A stretch of 64,000 nt of DNA from Actinomyces sp. AC-20-1 (GTDB lineage Bacteria > Actinomycetota > Actinomycetes > Actinomycetales > Actinomycetaceae). The DNA lies in contig NZ_JACJVC010000007.1 in NCBI RefSeq assembly GCF_023369555.1, positions 80,497 to 144,496 on the forward strand, in the 5' to 3' direction. Positions 27,023 to 37,881 of the stretch are shown here, piece by piece (position 1 is the stretch's first letter; the number at the start of each line of letters is the position of its first letter). The position numbers and the translations under genes are program-made. Below the pieces are notes generated by a model, which had not been told where the DNA came from, made no database searches, and saw only the letters and a program-made list of their open reading frames with translations.

Positions 27023-27759
27023 GCTCCCACCTCCTCAAGCCTCTCGAGCGAGCCCTGCTCGCGCTCACCGACCGCGATGGGCGTGAGCACGCCGTGCTCC
27101 AGCCGGTACTGGCTGCGTGCGCGGCTGGCGACCGCCAGGTCGTGGGTGATGATGATGAGGGCGGCGCCGGTCTCGTGGCACTGGCGCTCGAGCAGGCTCA
27201 TGACGCTCGCGCCCGTGTCGACGTCCAGGGCCCCGGTGGGCTCGTCCGCCAGGATGACGCGGGGGCGGCGGGCGATGGCCCGGGCGATGGCGACGCGCTG
27301 CTGCTCACCGCCGGAGAGTCGGTCGATCCGCCCGCCGGCCTTGTCGGCGAGCCCGACGGCGTCGAGCAGCTCCTCGGCGCGGGCCGTGCGCCCCCAGAAG
27401 GCGAGGCCGCGGTCGTACAGCAGCGGCGCGGCGACGTTCTCGGTCGTCGTCAGGCCGGGGATGAGGTTGAAGGACTGGAAGACGAAGCCGAAGGTCGCCC
27501 CGCGCAGGAGGGCGCGGCGGCTCTCGCCCAGGCCGGAGGTGTCCTTGCCGTCGAGGAGGTAGGAGCCCCCCGAGGGGTGGTCGATGAGACCGAGGATGTT
27601 GAGCAGCGTGGACTTGCCGGTGCCGGATCGGCCGACGATGGCCACGTGCTCGCCCTCGTGCACGTCGAGGTCGACGCCGGTGAGGATGTGCAGCGGGCCC
27701 GAGTCGGGGACCTCGAAGGTCCGTGCGACGCCCCTCAGGCTGAGGATGGGGTCGCTCAC
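27019..27759 (-). CDS. MacB/LolD-type ABC transporter ATP-binding protein
   Basis: A 246-residue ATPase: Walker A GRSGTGKST, Q-loop FGFVFQSFNLIPGLT, signature LSGGEQQRVAIARA, Walker B VILADEPTGALD and the H-loop TH. The GTG at 27759 overlaps the upstream fusion-protein stop (GTGA), and its own stop overlaps the permease GTG, so the three genes are translationally chained. A longer open frame upstream overlaps the fusion protein and is rejected. Confidence 0.93.
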   Translation of the reverse strand: MSDPILSLRGVARTFEVPDSGPLHILTGVDLDVHEGEHVAIVGRSGTGKSTLLNILGLIDHPSGGSYLLDGKDTSGLGESRRALLRGATFGFVFQSFNLIPGLTTTENVAAPLLYDRGLAFWGRTARAEELLDAVGLADKAGGRIDRLSGGEQQRVAIARAIARRPRVILADEPTGALDVDTGASVMSLLERQCHETGAALIIITHDLAVASRARSQYRLEHGVLTPIAVGEREQGSLERLEEVGA

Positions 27760-28796
27760 AGGTACTCCTGGCCGTTCTCGTCGTAGCAGGCGTACTGGTC
27801 GCAGGAGTTGGGCTCGCCGGTGCGCACGACGTCCTTGCCGGGCACGAACAGCAGGATCTCGTCTCCCTCGCTCAGCCCGTCGGTCACCTGGATGGAGGTG
27901 CCGTCGTTGATGCCGAGCGTGACCTCGCGCTTCTCGGCGAGGTCCGGGTTGGCCGGGTCGGTCACCACCCAGACGTTGCCGGTGGTGGTCGAGCCCTCGA
28001 CGGCGGTCACGGGGACGATGAGCGCCCCGGTCGCCGAGCCGGCGTCGATGCCGATGGTCACGGGCAGCCCCGGGAAGACCTGCTGGGAGGAGGGGATGGG
28101 GCAGCGGACCTCGACGCTGGTGCCGTCCGAGGGGGTGCTGGCGGAGCCCTCCGGCGTGGTCGTCTTCTGCGTCTTGGTGCCGATGGTGAGGTTCTGGCAC
28201 TCGAAGGGGGCGGGGCCGCCCTCGAGGGTGAGCATGGCGGTGGAGGGGGCGTTGGTCAGCTGGTACTGCTGGGAGGGGGTGATGGTCCCGACGGCGGAGT
28301 AGGTGCCCGGGGAGACGGTGGCGACGACCATGCCGATGGTCGTGTCCTGCCCCTCGATGACGTTGTAGGAGACGATGCCGTCCGCGGGGGCGTAGACGGT
28401 GGCCCAGGTGACCTTGTCCGCCACCGGGATGGTGGTGACGGTGCCGTCCTCGCCGACCTCCTGGATGGGCTCCTGGGGCTCGACCTTCTTGAGGTAGATC
28501 AGGGGCGCCCCGGCGGTGACGTAGGAGCCCTTGGCGACGTCGAAGGAGTCGACGACGCCGTTGAGGGTGGCCTGTGCCTGGACGGCGGCGTCCTCGACCA
28601 CCTGGCCCTTGACGCCGACGGTGTTGGAGATGTCCCCGATGACCGCCTGGGTGGTCTGGGTGGCGACCTCGTAGGAGGGGGTCGGCCCCGTGGAGGTCTC
28701 GTCACCGCCGTCGGGGAAGAAGGCGATCTTGGCCAGCGCGACGGCGATGACCAGCGCGATGAGGACCTTGACGGTGGGAAGGACGTAGCGCTTCAC
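27756..28796 (-). CDS. HlyD/MacA-like membrane-fusion (adaptor) protein
   Basis: A 346-residue adaptor anchored by one N-terminal helix (about 7-27, PTVKVLIALVIAVALAKIAFF). Then comes a lipoyl-like/biotinyl segment (about 50-95 and 115-175, DGIVSYNVIEGQDTTIGM) and a beta-barrel plus C-terminal domain (SDGTSVEVRCPI, DPANPDLAEKREVTLGINDG). The acidic C-terminus contains three cysteines (NSCDQYACYDENG), an unusual touch. The GTG at 28796 follows GGAGGAG. First gene of the exporter operon. Confidence 0.87.
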   Translation of the reverse strand: MKRYVLPTVKVLIALVIAVALAKIAFFPDGGDETSTGPTPSYEVATQTTQAVIGDISNTVGVKGQVVEDAAVQAQATLNGVVDSFDVAKGSYVTAGAPLIYLKKVEPQEPIQEVGEDGTVTTIPVADKVTWATVYAPADGIVSYNVIEGQDTTIGMVVATVSPGTYSAVGTITPSQQYQLTNAPSTAMLTLEGGPAPFECQNLTIGTKTQKTTTPEGSASTPSDGTSVEVRCPIPSSQQVFPGLPVTIGIDAGSATGALIVPVTAVEGSTTTGNVWVVTDPANPDLAEKREVTLGINDGTSIQVTDGLSEGDEILLFVPGKDVVRTGEPNSCDQYACYDENGQEYL

Positions 28797-28920
28797 AGGG
28801 CTCCTCCGGGGAACGGCGAGGACGCGGACGGGACAGTGGCAGGCTAGGGCAGGGGCGGCTGGACGGGTCTCATCCCCTGGGAGGAGATCACCCTGAGGCG
28901 CCCCTGTCTTGTCCCTGAGA

Positions 28921-28958
28921 CGGTGGGTGGGCTCCCCCTCAGGGGAGCCCACCCACCG
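28921..28958 (-). terminator. Perfect 17-bp hairpin after galK
   Basis: CGGTGGGTGGGCTCCCC (28921-28937), CTCA loop, and its exact complement (28942-28958). It lies 31 bp beyond the galK stop and before the exporter promoter. No T-tract. Confidence 0.75.
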
Positions 28959-28988
28959 GAGCCCCGGTGCCCCGGGGCGGGTCCCGGG

Positions 28989-30302
28989 TCAGGCCAGACG
29001 GCCGGCGGGCGCCGAGGGCACGGCGTCGAGGAAGGCGGGCGGCGTGAAGCCGGCCTCGGCGTAGGCGGCGACGACGGCGCGCGCCACCTCGTCCACCTTG
29101 TCCGCGTCCACCAGCGCGATGGCGGAGCCGCCGAAGCCGCCTCCCGTCATCCGGGCCCCGTGGGCCCCGGCCGCGCGGGCGGTGTCGACGGCGAGGTTCA
29201 GCTCCGGGCAGGTGCACTCGTAGTCGTCCCTGAGCGAGTCGTGCGAGCCGTCCAGCAGCGCGCCGACCTCGGCGAGCGTGTCCCCGGCGAGCGGGCGCCC
29301 GTCCTGCAGGAGCGCGACGAGGCGCTGCGTGCGGTCGATCTCGGTGACGACGTGGCGCGTGCGCCTGACGAGCTCGGCGGCGTTGTCCTCTCCGGAGGCC
29401 GCCAGGCGCTCCAGGGCCTCGTCGAGGCCGGCGACGTCGATGTCCGCGAGCAGCTCGACGCCCAGGACCTCGGCGGAGCGCTCGCAGGCGGCGCGGCGGG
29501 CGCCGTACTGCCCGTCCACGAGGGAGTGCTTGGCCTTGGTGTCGATGACGAGCAGCGCCAGCCCGGCGGCGGCCAGGTCGAAGGGCACCTGGGCGGCCTC
29601 GCCGGTGCGGCAGTCGAGCTCGAGGGCGTGGCCCGCGCGGCAGCGCAGGGAGGCGGACTGGTCCATGCCCCCGGTGGGGGCGCCGGCCATCTCGTTCTCC
29701 GCGCGCACGCAGGAGCTCACCAGGCGGGCGCGCCCGGCGTCGTCGGGCTCCTCGACGGTCCCTGCCAGGCCCAGGCCGCAGACCTCGTCCAGGGCGACGG
29801 CGGTGGAGGCCTCCAGGGCCGCGGAGGAGGACAGGCCGCCGCCCAGCGGCACGCAGGAGTACAGGGCGGCGTCGAAGCCGGTGAGGGGGCCGAGGCCGTC
29901 CTGCTCGAGGGCCCAGGCGACGCCCGCCACGTAGGCGTTCCAGTGGCGGACCTCCCCGGGCGTGCCCTTGGGGCCGATGGCGTCGAGGTCGAGCACGTCC
30001 ACGCTCTGGCGGGTCTGGGGGGAGACGAGACGGATCGTGCGGTCCTCGCGCCGGCGCAGCGCCAGGTGGGCGCGGTGGGGCAGGGCGATGGGCAGGGCGA
30101 GCCCGCCGTTGTAGTCCGTGTGCTCACCGATGATGTTGACGCGGCCGGGGGCGTACCACACGCCGTCGGGCTCGCCGCCGAAGACCTCGCGGAACAGGTC
30201 GGTGGCCGCGGCGACGCCCTCGTCGGGCGTGAGCGCGGGGGAGAAGACGGGGGCGGTGGCTGCGGTGCTGGTGCCGGGGGCGGGTGTGCTCTCGTAGGAC
30301 AT
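28989..30302 (-). CDS. galK: Galactokinase
   Basis: GHMP kinase that phosphorylates galactose at C1, first step of the Leloir pathway. The 437-residue product has the family signature GRVNIIGEHTDYNGG (about residues 50-65) and the phosphate loop LGGGLSSSAALE, plus the C-terminal MTGGGFGGSAIALV. It is somewhat longer than usual (~390) because of a 35-residue Ala/Thr/Pro-rich N-terminus. The ATG at 30302 is preceded by AGGA and the sequence CAGGAT-N6-ATG. galT and galE are not adjacent. Confidence 0.93.
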   Translation of the reverse strand: MSYESTPAPGTSTAATAPVFSPALTPDEGVAAATDLFREVFGGEPDGVWYAPGRVNIIGEHTDYNGGLALPIALPHRAHLALRRREDRTIRLVSPQTRQSVDVLDLDAIGPKGTPGEVRHWNAYVAGVAWALEQDGLGPLTGFDAALYSCVPLGGGLSSSAALEASTAVALDEVCGLGLAGTVEEPDDAGRARLVSSCVRAENEMAGAPTGGMDQSASLRCRAGHALELDCRTGEAAQVPFDLAAAGLALLVIDTKAKHSLVDGQYGARRAACERSAEVLGVELLADIDVAGLDEALERLAASGEDNAAELVRRTRHVVTEIDRTQRLVALLQDGRPLAGDTLAEVGALLDGSHDSLRDDYECTCPELNLAVDTARAAGAHGARMTGGGFGGSAIALVDADKVDEVARAVVAAYAEAGFTPPAFLDAVPSAPAGRLA

Positions 30303-30492
30303 GGGCACATCCTGCCAGAGCACCGCCCGGCGGTCCCCTGCGCCGGGGCGCTTGCGCCCGGCCCCCGCAGGCTCGGGCGGACCGCCCCCGGTCCGATAGG
30401 CTTCGGCGCGGGCCGGCACGTCGCGGTCCGCCCGGGCCCGGCCGCCCCCGGGCCCCCGGGCACGGCTCGCGCCGCGCAGGCAAGGAGGTGCT

Positions 30493-31053
30493 GTGGAGGT
30501 TCCTGAGACCGACGCGCACCAGTGCGTCGTGGGCGTCACCGTCCCCCTGCCGCAGCCGTGGGCGGCCCAGGTGCGGGTGGTCCGGCTCGACGCCGGGGAC
30601 CCCCTGGCCCTGTCGATCCCACCGCACGTCACCCTGGTCCCGCCCACCGCTGTCGACGCCCGGCGCCTGGGGGAGGTGCGCTCCCACGTGGCCCGCGTCG
30701 CCGGGGCCGCGGCCCCCTTCCTGTGCGAGGTCGGGGGAGCGGCCTCCTTCCGCCCGGTGAGCCCCGTCGCCTACCTGGCCGTCGGCGACGGCGCCGCCGA
30801 GCTCGACGCGCTGCAGGCCGCCCTGCGCGCCGGGACGGGCCCCCTGGCCGGGGACCTGCGCTTCCCCTTCCACCCCCACCTCACGCTCGCCCACGAGGTC
30901 GACGATGACGCCCTGGACGACGCGCTCGCCGCCGGGGAGGGCATCCACGGCCAGTTCGTCGTCGACTGCGTGCGCCTGGACCGGATGGGGGACGACGGCG
31001 TCTGGCACCTGCTCGACGTCGTGCCCCTGGGCCGCGTCCCGGGGCGGGACTGA
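30493..31053 (+). CDS. 2'-5' RNA ligase family (2H phosphoesterase) protein
   Basis: A 186-residue LigT-like protein. The two HxT motifs that define the 2H fold are PHVTL (about residue 43) and HPHLTLAHE (about residue 126), placed in the usual two-lobed arrangement. Such proteins hydrolyse 2',3'-cyclic phosphates in RNA or nucleotides. The GTG has AAGGAGGTGCT upstream; a TAGGCT at 30396-30401 may be its -10. Physiological substrate unknown. Confidence 0.83.
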   Translation: MEVPETDAHQCVVGVTVPLPQPWAAQVRVVRLDAGDPLALSIPPHVTLVPPTAVDARRLGEVRSHVARVAGAAAPFLCEVGGAASFRPVSPVAYLAVGDGAAELDALQAALRAGTGPLAGDLRFPFHPHLTLAHEVDDDALDDALAAGEGIHGQFVVDCVRLDRMGDDGVWHLLDVVPLGRVPGRD

Positions 31054-31137
31054 GCACGCCGGGGCCGGGTCCGAGAGGGGCGGGGCCCGGGACGCCACGA
31101 CACCGAGACCACCACCGATGCCACGAGAGGGACGTCG

Positions 31138-32388
31138 ATGACTGACCACCCCACCCGCACGAGGACGGGCCACCGGGCTGAGGACGACGGTCCCCGGGAC
31201 CGCACCCACCGGGCAGCCGCGTCCCGGGACGGCGGGAGCCGGGCAGACGGGGACCGGGACGCGGCAGGAGCCGCCCCCAGGGCCCTCGGGCGGGCGGTCG
31301 CCACCGTCCAGCGCCTGGGCGCCGCGGCCATGGCCTCGCGCCCGGGCCGCACCCAGGCCCGCTACACCAGCGCTCGCGGCCCCCTGCTGGCGGGAGGCAT
31401 CGCCTACACCGGCCTCTTCTCCGTCTTCGCTGCGCTCGCCATCGGGGTCACCGCCCTCATGACGGCCCTGGGCAGCCACCCCGGGCTGCGCGACGCGGCG
31501 ATCAGCGCCATCGACGACATGCTCCCGGGCGTGCTCGACGACGGCTCGGGCAACGGCATCGTGAGCATCGACCAGCTGACCCTCGACTCCGCCCTCAACC
31601 CGGGCTCGGTCATCGCCCTCCTCGCCCTGCTGTACTCCGCGCTGGGGCTCATGCGCGCCCTGTCCAGCGGAGTGCGGGCCATGTTCGGCATCGTGCGCGT
31701 GCCCCGCAACATCGTCGTCGCGGAGCTGACGAACCTCCTGGGCTTCCTCGTCATCATGGTCTCGGTCGTCGTCACCGCCGCGGCCTCCCTCGTCACCGGG
31801 GCGCTCGTGGGCGCCTTGGAGCCCCTGCCCGGGTGGCTGCCGTCGTGGGTCGCCGGAGGGAGCACACGGGTGCTCACCCTGGCCGTCTCCCTCCTCATCG
31901 ACTCGGCGGTCCTCGCGCTGCTCATCCGCTCCTGCGGTGTGCGCGTGCCCCGCAACGACCTCCTGCGGGGAGCCGCCCTCGGCGGCCTCGCCTTCGGGGT
32001 CCTGCGGGCGCTGGGAACGGGCGCCGTCGGGTCGGCGGGGGCCAACCCGCTGCTCGCCTCCTTCACGGCGCTGGTCGTGCTCGTCCTGTGGCTGCACCTG
32101 GCCAGCCGCGTCGTGCTGTACGTGTGCGCCTGGACGGCCAACCCACCGGCCCCCGCCGTCATCGACCACCCCGACGAGGTCCACGCCTCCCAGACGCCCA
32201 ACTACGTCACCCTGTCCGCACCCGAGACCCTTTCCTGGCCCCGCCAGGACATCACCGGAACCCTCGAGGTCGACCCGACGGCGCACCCCGACTACGAGTC
32301 CGACGACGGCGCCCACGACAGTGCCGATGACAGCGCCGACGGCGATGCCGGTGCCGAGCCCTCCGGCGGGCGTCCGGGCAGCCGGTAG
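31138..32388 (+). CDS. YihY/BrkB family membrane protein
   Basis: A 416-residue protein with about six membrane helices between residues 80 and 335, flanked by a very polar N-terminus (residues 1-55, Arg/Asp/Gly-rich) and an acidic C-terminal tail (about 340-416). Conserved family elements include ARYTSARGPLLAGGIAYTGLFSVF near the first helix and LYSALGLMRAL. The family was once thought to be RNase BN; its true role is unknown. The manC -10 element overlaps its TAG stop, so manC has its own promoter. Confidence 0.87.
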   Translation: MTDHPTRTRTGHRAEDDGPRDRTHRAAASRDGGSRADGDRDAAGAAPRALGRAVATVQRLGAAAMASRPGRTQARYTSARGPLLAGGIAYTGLFSVFAALAIGVTALMTALGSHPGLRDAAISAIDDMLPGVLDDGSGNGIVSIDQLTLDSALNPGSVIALLALLYSALGLMRALSSGVRAMFGIVRVPRNIVVAELTNLLGFLVIMVSVVVTAAASLVTGALVGALEPLPGWLPSWVAGGSTRVLTLAVSLLIDSAVLALLIRSCGVRVPRNDLLRGAALGGLAFGVLRALGTGAVGSAGANPLLASFTALVVLVLWLHLASRVVLYVCAWTANPPAPAVIDHPDEVHASQTPNYVTLSAPETLSWPRQDITGTLEVDPTAHPDYESDDGAHDSADDSADGDAGAEPSGGRPGSR

Positions 32389-32391
32389 CCT
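32386..32391 (+). promoter_or_regulatory. -10 element of manC (leaderless arrangement)
   Basis: TAGCCT; its TAG is also the stop codon of the preceding gene. Six nt later is the GTG at 32398. Confidence 0.6.
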
Positions 32392-32397
32392 GGGGCG

Positions 32398-33576
32398 GTG
32401 ACAGAGACCACCGCCGCGGGCCTGGGCGCCCCCCTCATCCACGCCATCATCCCCGCCGGAGGCGCAGGCACCCGGCTGTGGCCGCTGTCGCGGCGCCACC
32501 ACCCCAAGTTCCTGCTCGACCTCACCGGGGCGGGGCGGACCCTCATCCAGGGCACCGTCGCCCGGCTGGAGGCGGTGACCGTCACGACGACGGTCGTCAC
32601 CGGCAGCGCCCACCTGGCGGCCGTGGCCGACCAGCTGCCGGGCGTGCCGCGCGAGAACCTGCTGGCCGAGCCCAGCCCGCGCGACTCCATGGCCGCCATC
32701 GGCCTGGCCGCCGCCGTCATCGCCCGCCGCCACGGGCGCGAGGCCGTCGTCGGCTCCTTCGCCGCGGACCAGACCATCGCCGACGAGGCCGCCTTCCACG
32801 GCGCCGTCCGCCAGGCGGCCCTCCTGGCCGAGGCCGGCTGGGTCGTCACCATCGGCATCGAGGCCACCGGCCCCTCCACCGCCTTCGGCTACATCCGCGC
32901 CGGCGAGCCCACCGAGGTGCCCGGCGCCCCCGACGGGCGCCGCGTGCTCGGCTTCACCGAGAAGCCCGACGCCGCGACCGCCGCCCAGTACCTGGCCACC
33001 GGTGACTACCGGTGGAACGCCGGCATGTTCGTCACCCGCGCCGGCGTCCTGCTCGACCACCTCGCGCGGCTCAGGCCCGCGCTGGCAGCGGGCATCGAGC
33101 AGATCGCCGCCGCCTGGGACACCCCGCAGCGCGAGGAGGTCCTTGAGCGCGTGTGGCCGGGCCTGGAGAGGATCGCCATCGACCACGCCATCGCCGAGCC
33201 CGTCGCCGCAGCCGGGGGCGTGGCGACCGTGCCCGCCTCCATGGGCTGGGACGACGTCGGCGGCTTCGACGCGCTGGCCGGTCTCGTCCCGGTGCGGGCC
33301 GGGGGACCGGCCGCCGGGACCGCCGTCCTGGCAGCCGGCACGGGCGGCACAAGCGGTAAAGACGGTGCCGGTGACCCCGGCCGGGTGACGGCCGTGGGCT
33401 CGCCCGGTGCGCTCGTGGCCTCCACCACGCACCGCCGGGTCGTGCTGCTGGGCGTGCCGGGCCTCGTCGTCGTCGACACGCCGGACGCGCTGCTGGTCAC
33501 CACCCCGGAGCAGTCGCAGGCCGTCAAGGGCGTCGTTGACGGCCTCCGGACCGAGGGCCGCGACGACCTCCTGTGA
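32398..33576 (+). CDS. manC: Mannose-1-phosphate guanylyltransferase
   Basis: Makes GDP-mannose from mannose-1-phosphate and GTP for glycans and cell-wall mannosides. The 392-residue product has the nucleotidyltransferase signature GGAGTRLWPLSRRHHPKFL, the GSFAADQTIAD segment (family: PADH), GYIRAG, FTEKPD, WNAGMFV and MGWDDVGGFDAL. A Gly/Ala/Thr-rich insert is near residues 310-335. There is no C-terminal isomerase domain. GTG start supported by -10 spacing. The phosphohexomutase at 46934 may supply its substrate. Confidence 0.92.
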   Translation: MTETTAAGLGAPLIHAIIPAGGAGTRLWPLSRRHHPKFLLDLTGAGRTLIQGTVARLEAVTVTTTVVTGSAHLAAVADQLPGVPRENLLAEPSPRDSMAAIGLAAAVIARRHGREAVVGSFAADQTIADEAAFHGAVRQAALLAEAGWVVTIGIEATGPSTAFGYIRAGEPTEVPGAPDGRRVLGFTEKPDAATAAQYLATGDYRWNAGMFVTRAGVLLDHLARLRPALAAGIEQIAAAWDTPQREEVLERVWPGLERIAIDHAIAEPVAAAGGVATVPASMGWDDVGGFDALAGLVPVRAGGPAAGTAVLAAGTGGTSGKDGAGDPGRVTAVGSPGALVASTTHRRVVLLGVPGLVVVDTPDALLVTTPEQSQAVKGVVDGLRTEGRDDLL

Positions 33577-33591
33577 GCCTGCGGGCGCGAA

Positions 33592-33611
33592 CCGGGCCCG
33601 GCACGGCCCGG
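33592..33611 (+). terminator. Short GC hairpin after manC
   Basis: CCGGGCC (33592-33598) pairs with GGCCCGG (33605-33611) around a 6-nt loop, 15 bp beyond the manC stop. Weak and without a T-tract. Confidence 0.35.
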
Positions 33612-33709
33612 GTGCGTGACTGCCCACACAGGTGGCCGTGCGTGTGCGAGCATGGTCCCCTTGGCCCCACCACGTGACCACCGGCCCTGGACCTGGCAGG
33701 ATCACCCTC

Positions 33710-33715
33710 TATCCT
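33710..33715 (+). promoter_or_regulatory. Putative -10 element of the nucleoside operon
   Basis: TATCCT; it implies a leader of about 68 nt before the BMP gene, which has its own ribosome binding site GGAGG at 33776-33780. Confidence 0.45.
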
Positions 33716-33788
33716 GAGGGTGAACGTCCCAGGCCGAGTGCCAGTGCCACGGGGCCGGTCCCCACCACCCCCGACCGGAGGTCCCACA

Positions 33789-34880
33789 GTGAAGACGAAG
33801 AAGCCTTACTACGCCCTGGTGCTCGGCCTGGCCGCCGCCCTGGGCCTGGCCGCCTGCGGCAGCGCGCCGACAGACTCCACCACCACCCAGACCGCGGGCT
33901 TCAAGGCCTGCATGGTCTCCGACGAGGGCGGCTTCGACGACCAGTCCTTCAACCAGTCCGGCATGGAGGGCCTGCAGCGCGCCAAGGACGAGCTCGGCGT
34001 CGACATCGTCGGCGTCGAGTCCAGCTCCGACGCGGACTTCCAGCCCAACATCGACTCCCTCATCCAGCAGAACTGCAACCTCATCATCGGCGTCGGCTTC
34101 GTCATCGCCCCCGCCCTGACCGAGGCCGCCCAGGCCAACCCGGACGTCCAGTTCGCCATCATCGACTCCTCCTTCCAGAGCGCCGACGGCCAGACCGTCG
34201 AGCTGGAGAACGGCAAGCCGCTGTCCTTCAACACGGCCGAGGCCTCCTACCTCGCCGGCTACGTCGCCGCGGGCACCACCAAGACCGGCACCGTCGCCAC
34301 CTACGGCGGCGTCGCCATCCCGACCGTCCAGATCTTCATGGAGGGCTTCGCCCAGGGCGTCGCCAAGTACAACGCGGACCACGGCACCAACGTCCAGGTC
34401 CTCGGCTGGGACCCCGCCAACCCTGACGCGGGCTCCTTCACCGGTGACTTCACCGACACCGCCAAGGGCCAGCAGCTGACCCAGCAGTTCCTGTCCCAGG
34501 GCGCGGACATCATCCTGCCGGTCGCCGGCCCCGTCGGCCAGGGCACCCTCGCCGCCCTCCAGGACAGCGGCTCCACCACCAGCGCCGCCATCTGGGTCGA
34601 CGCCGACGGCTACAACACCACCGAGTTCGGCTCCTACATGCTCACCAGCGTCATCAAGGAGATCGGCAACGCGGTCTACGACACCGTCGAGCAGTCCGCC
34701 AACGGCAAGTTCACCAACGAGCCCTACGTCGGCACCCTCGAGAACGGCGGCGTGTCCATCGCCGACTTCCACGACTGGGACGCCAACGTCAGTGCCGACC
34801 TCAAGAAGGAGGTCGAGGAGATCAAGCAGCAGATCATCGACGGCACCCTGGACGTGTCCACCGCCTACGACCCCTCCTGA
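33789..34880 (+). CDS. bmpA: BMP family nucleoside-binding lipoprotein
   Basis: Extracellular substrate-binding protein for nucleosides, tethered by lipid. The 363-residue precursor has a lipoprotein signal: basic start KTKKPYYALVLGLAAALGLAACG with the lipobox LAAC, Cys22 becoming the lipidated N-terminus. The mature part shows the PBP fold with MVSDEGGFDDQSFNQSGMEGL and SYLAGYVAAG, both BMP/PnrA signatures. The GTG at 33789 follows GGAGG; a longer frame upstream has no signal peptide at its start. It is the first gene of an operon encoding uptake and breakdown of nucleosides. Confidence 0.93.
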   Translation: MKTKKPYYALVLGLAAALGLAACGSAPTDSTTTQTAGFKACMVSDEGGFDDQSFNQSGMEGLQRAKDELGVDIVGVESSSDADFQPNIDSLIQQNCNLIIGVGFVIAPALTEAAQANPDVQFAIIDSSFQSADGQTVELENGKPLSFNTAEASYLAGYVAAGTTKTGTVATYGGVAIPTVQIFMEGFAQGVAKYNADHGTNVQVLGWDPANPDAGSFTGDFTDTAKGQQLTQQFLSQGADIILPVAGPVGQGTLAALQDSGSTTSAAIWVDADGYNTTEFGSYMLTSVIKEIGNAVYDTVEQSANGKFTNEPYVGTLENGGVSIADFHDWDANVSADLKKEVEEIKQQIIDGTLDVSTAYDPS

Positions 34881-34929
34881 CCGGGAGCCCCGCACCCACC
34901 GGTGCACAGGTCCCTCACGAGACATGACC

Positions 34930-34988
34930 CCCTGACCCGCCGCTGACGCCGCCGCCCGTGGGGCGGCGGCGTCAGCGGCGGGTCAGGG
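34930..34988 (+). terminator. 28-bp perfect hairpin between the BMP and ATPase genes
   Basis: Bases 34930-34957 and 34961-34988 are exact reverse complements around a 3-nt loop (GTG). It lies 50 bp after the lipoprotein stop, inside an operon, so it may be a partial terminator or an mRNA-end stabilizer raising binding-protein output over the transporter. Confidence 0.75.
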
Positions 34989-35062
34989 CCGTCGCGTGAG
35001 GCGGCGACCCATCCCCCCCTGCCCTTGACGGGGCACCCGACCCACGACGGAAGCGAGCACAC

Positions 35063-36612
<1,550 letters not shown>

Positions 36613-36613
<1 letters not shown>

Positions 36614-37878
36614 TGAGCGAGAGCACCACCCCCGCCGCGGGCAGGGACGAGTCCCAGCCCGGCCTGGCGCGCCAGATCGCCGAGTCCAACGGCCTCATGG
36701 GCCTCCTGGCCGTCGTCAGCGCCCTCATCGTCGGCTCCGTCCTCATCCTCATCGCCGACGCTGACGTGCGCATGACCGCCGGCTACCTCATGGCCCGGCC
36801 CTCCGACTTCCTGGGGGCCTGCGCCACCTCCCTCGGCGAGGCCTACTCCGCGCTCCTGCGCGGCGGCCTCTTCGACTGGCAGGCCTCCTCCACGGCCCGC
36901 ATGTGGCGCCCGCTGACCGAGACGCTGGTCAACGCCACCCCGCTCATCTTCGCGGGCCTGGGCATGGCGGTCGCCTTCCGCGCGGGCCTGTTCAACGTCG
37001 GCGGCCAGGGGCAGCTCATCCTCGGCGCCGTCGTCGGCGGCTACGCCGGATTCGCCTGGGACCTGCCTGCCGGGCTGCACCTGGTCGTGGCGATCCTCGG
37101 CGCGATCGTCGGCGGTGCCCTGTGGGGCGCGGTCCCCGGCGTCCTCAAGGCCACCACCGGGGCGAGCGAGGTCATCACGACCATCATGCTCAACTCCATC
37201 GGCGCCTACCTCATCGCCCACATGCTCACCCTCAAGACCTTCATCGGTGAGGGCAACTCCAACCCCCGCTCCCTGCCCGTGGGCTCCGGCGCCACCTACC
37301 CGCTGCTGCTCGGCCCCTCCTTCCGGCTGCACGCCGGCTTCATCCTGGCGCTGCTGACCGCCTGGTTCGTGTGGTGGCTCCTGGAGCGCTCCACCCTCGG
37401 CTTCCAGTTCCGCGCCACCGGCCTCAACCCCGAGGCGGCCCGCACGGCGGGCGTCAACGTCCCCCGCGTTACCGCCCTGGTGATGATCGTCTCCGGCGCC
37501 CTGTGCGGCCTGGCCGCCACCGGCCCGGTCCTGGGAACCCAGAAGTACCTCACCGCCTCCATCGCCGGCTCCATCGGCTTCGACGCCATGACCGTGGCGC
37601 TGCTGGGCCGCTCCAAGCCCCTGGGGACCGTGCTCGCCGGCATCCTCTTCGGCGGGCTGACCGCCGGCGGCACCCTCATGCAGGCCGCCACCGGCACCCC
37701 CATCGACATCGTCCTCATCCTGCAGTCCACCATCGTGCTGTTCATCGCGGCCCCGCCGCTCGTGCGCGCCATCTACCGGCTGCCGGCCCCCGGCTCCTTC
37801 AAGCGCGCCCAGGAGAGCAAGCGCCTGGAGGCCGAGACCGCGGCCGCCGCCACCGCCGCACCCGGACAGGAGGCCTGA
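36613..37878 (+). CDS. Nucleoside ABC transporter permease (NupP type)
   Basis: A 421-residue BPD_transp_2 family permease with about 9-10 membrane helices. The family-typical ATPLIFAGLGMAVAFRAGLFNVGGQGQ and the EAA-like cytoplasmic loop LGFQFRATGLNPEAARTAGVNV are visible. The ATG at 36613 overlaps the ATPase stop; GTG 36610 is an alternative start. A charged, Ala-rich tail follows the last helix. It pairs with the next gene. Confidence 0.93.
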
Positions 37879-37881
37879 GCC

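Noticed and set aside
30124..33705. A very long open antisense frame (over 1,100 codons) across galK, the 2H phosphoesterase, YihY and manC
   Set aside because: High GC leaves stops rare in shadow frames. The translation is Gly/Arg/Ala/Asp-rich with no domain, and four well-recognised genes occupy the locus.
33577..33788. A riboswitch in the leader of the nucleoside operon
   Set aside because: I looked for purine, PRPP and preQ1-type conserved blocks and found none; only a weak hairpin and a -10 element are visible.
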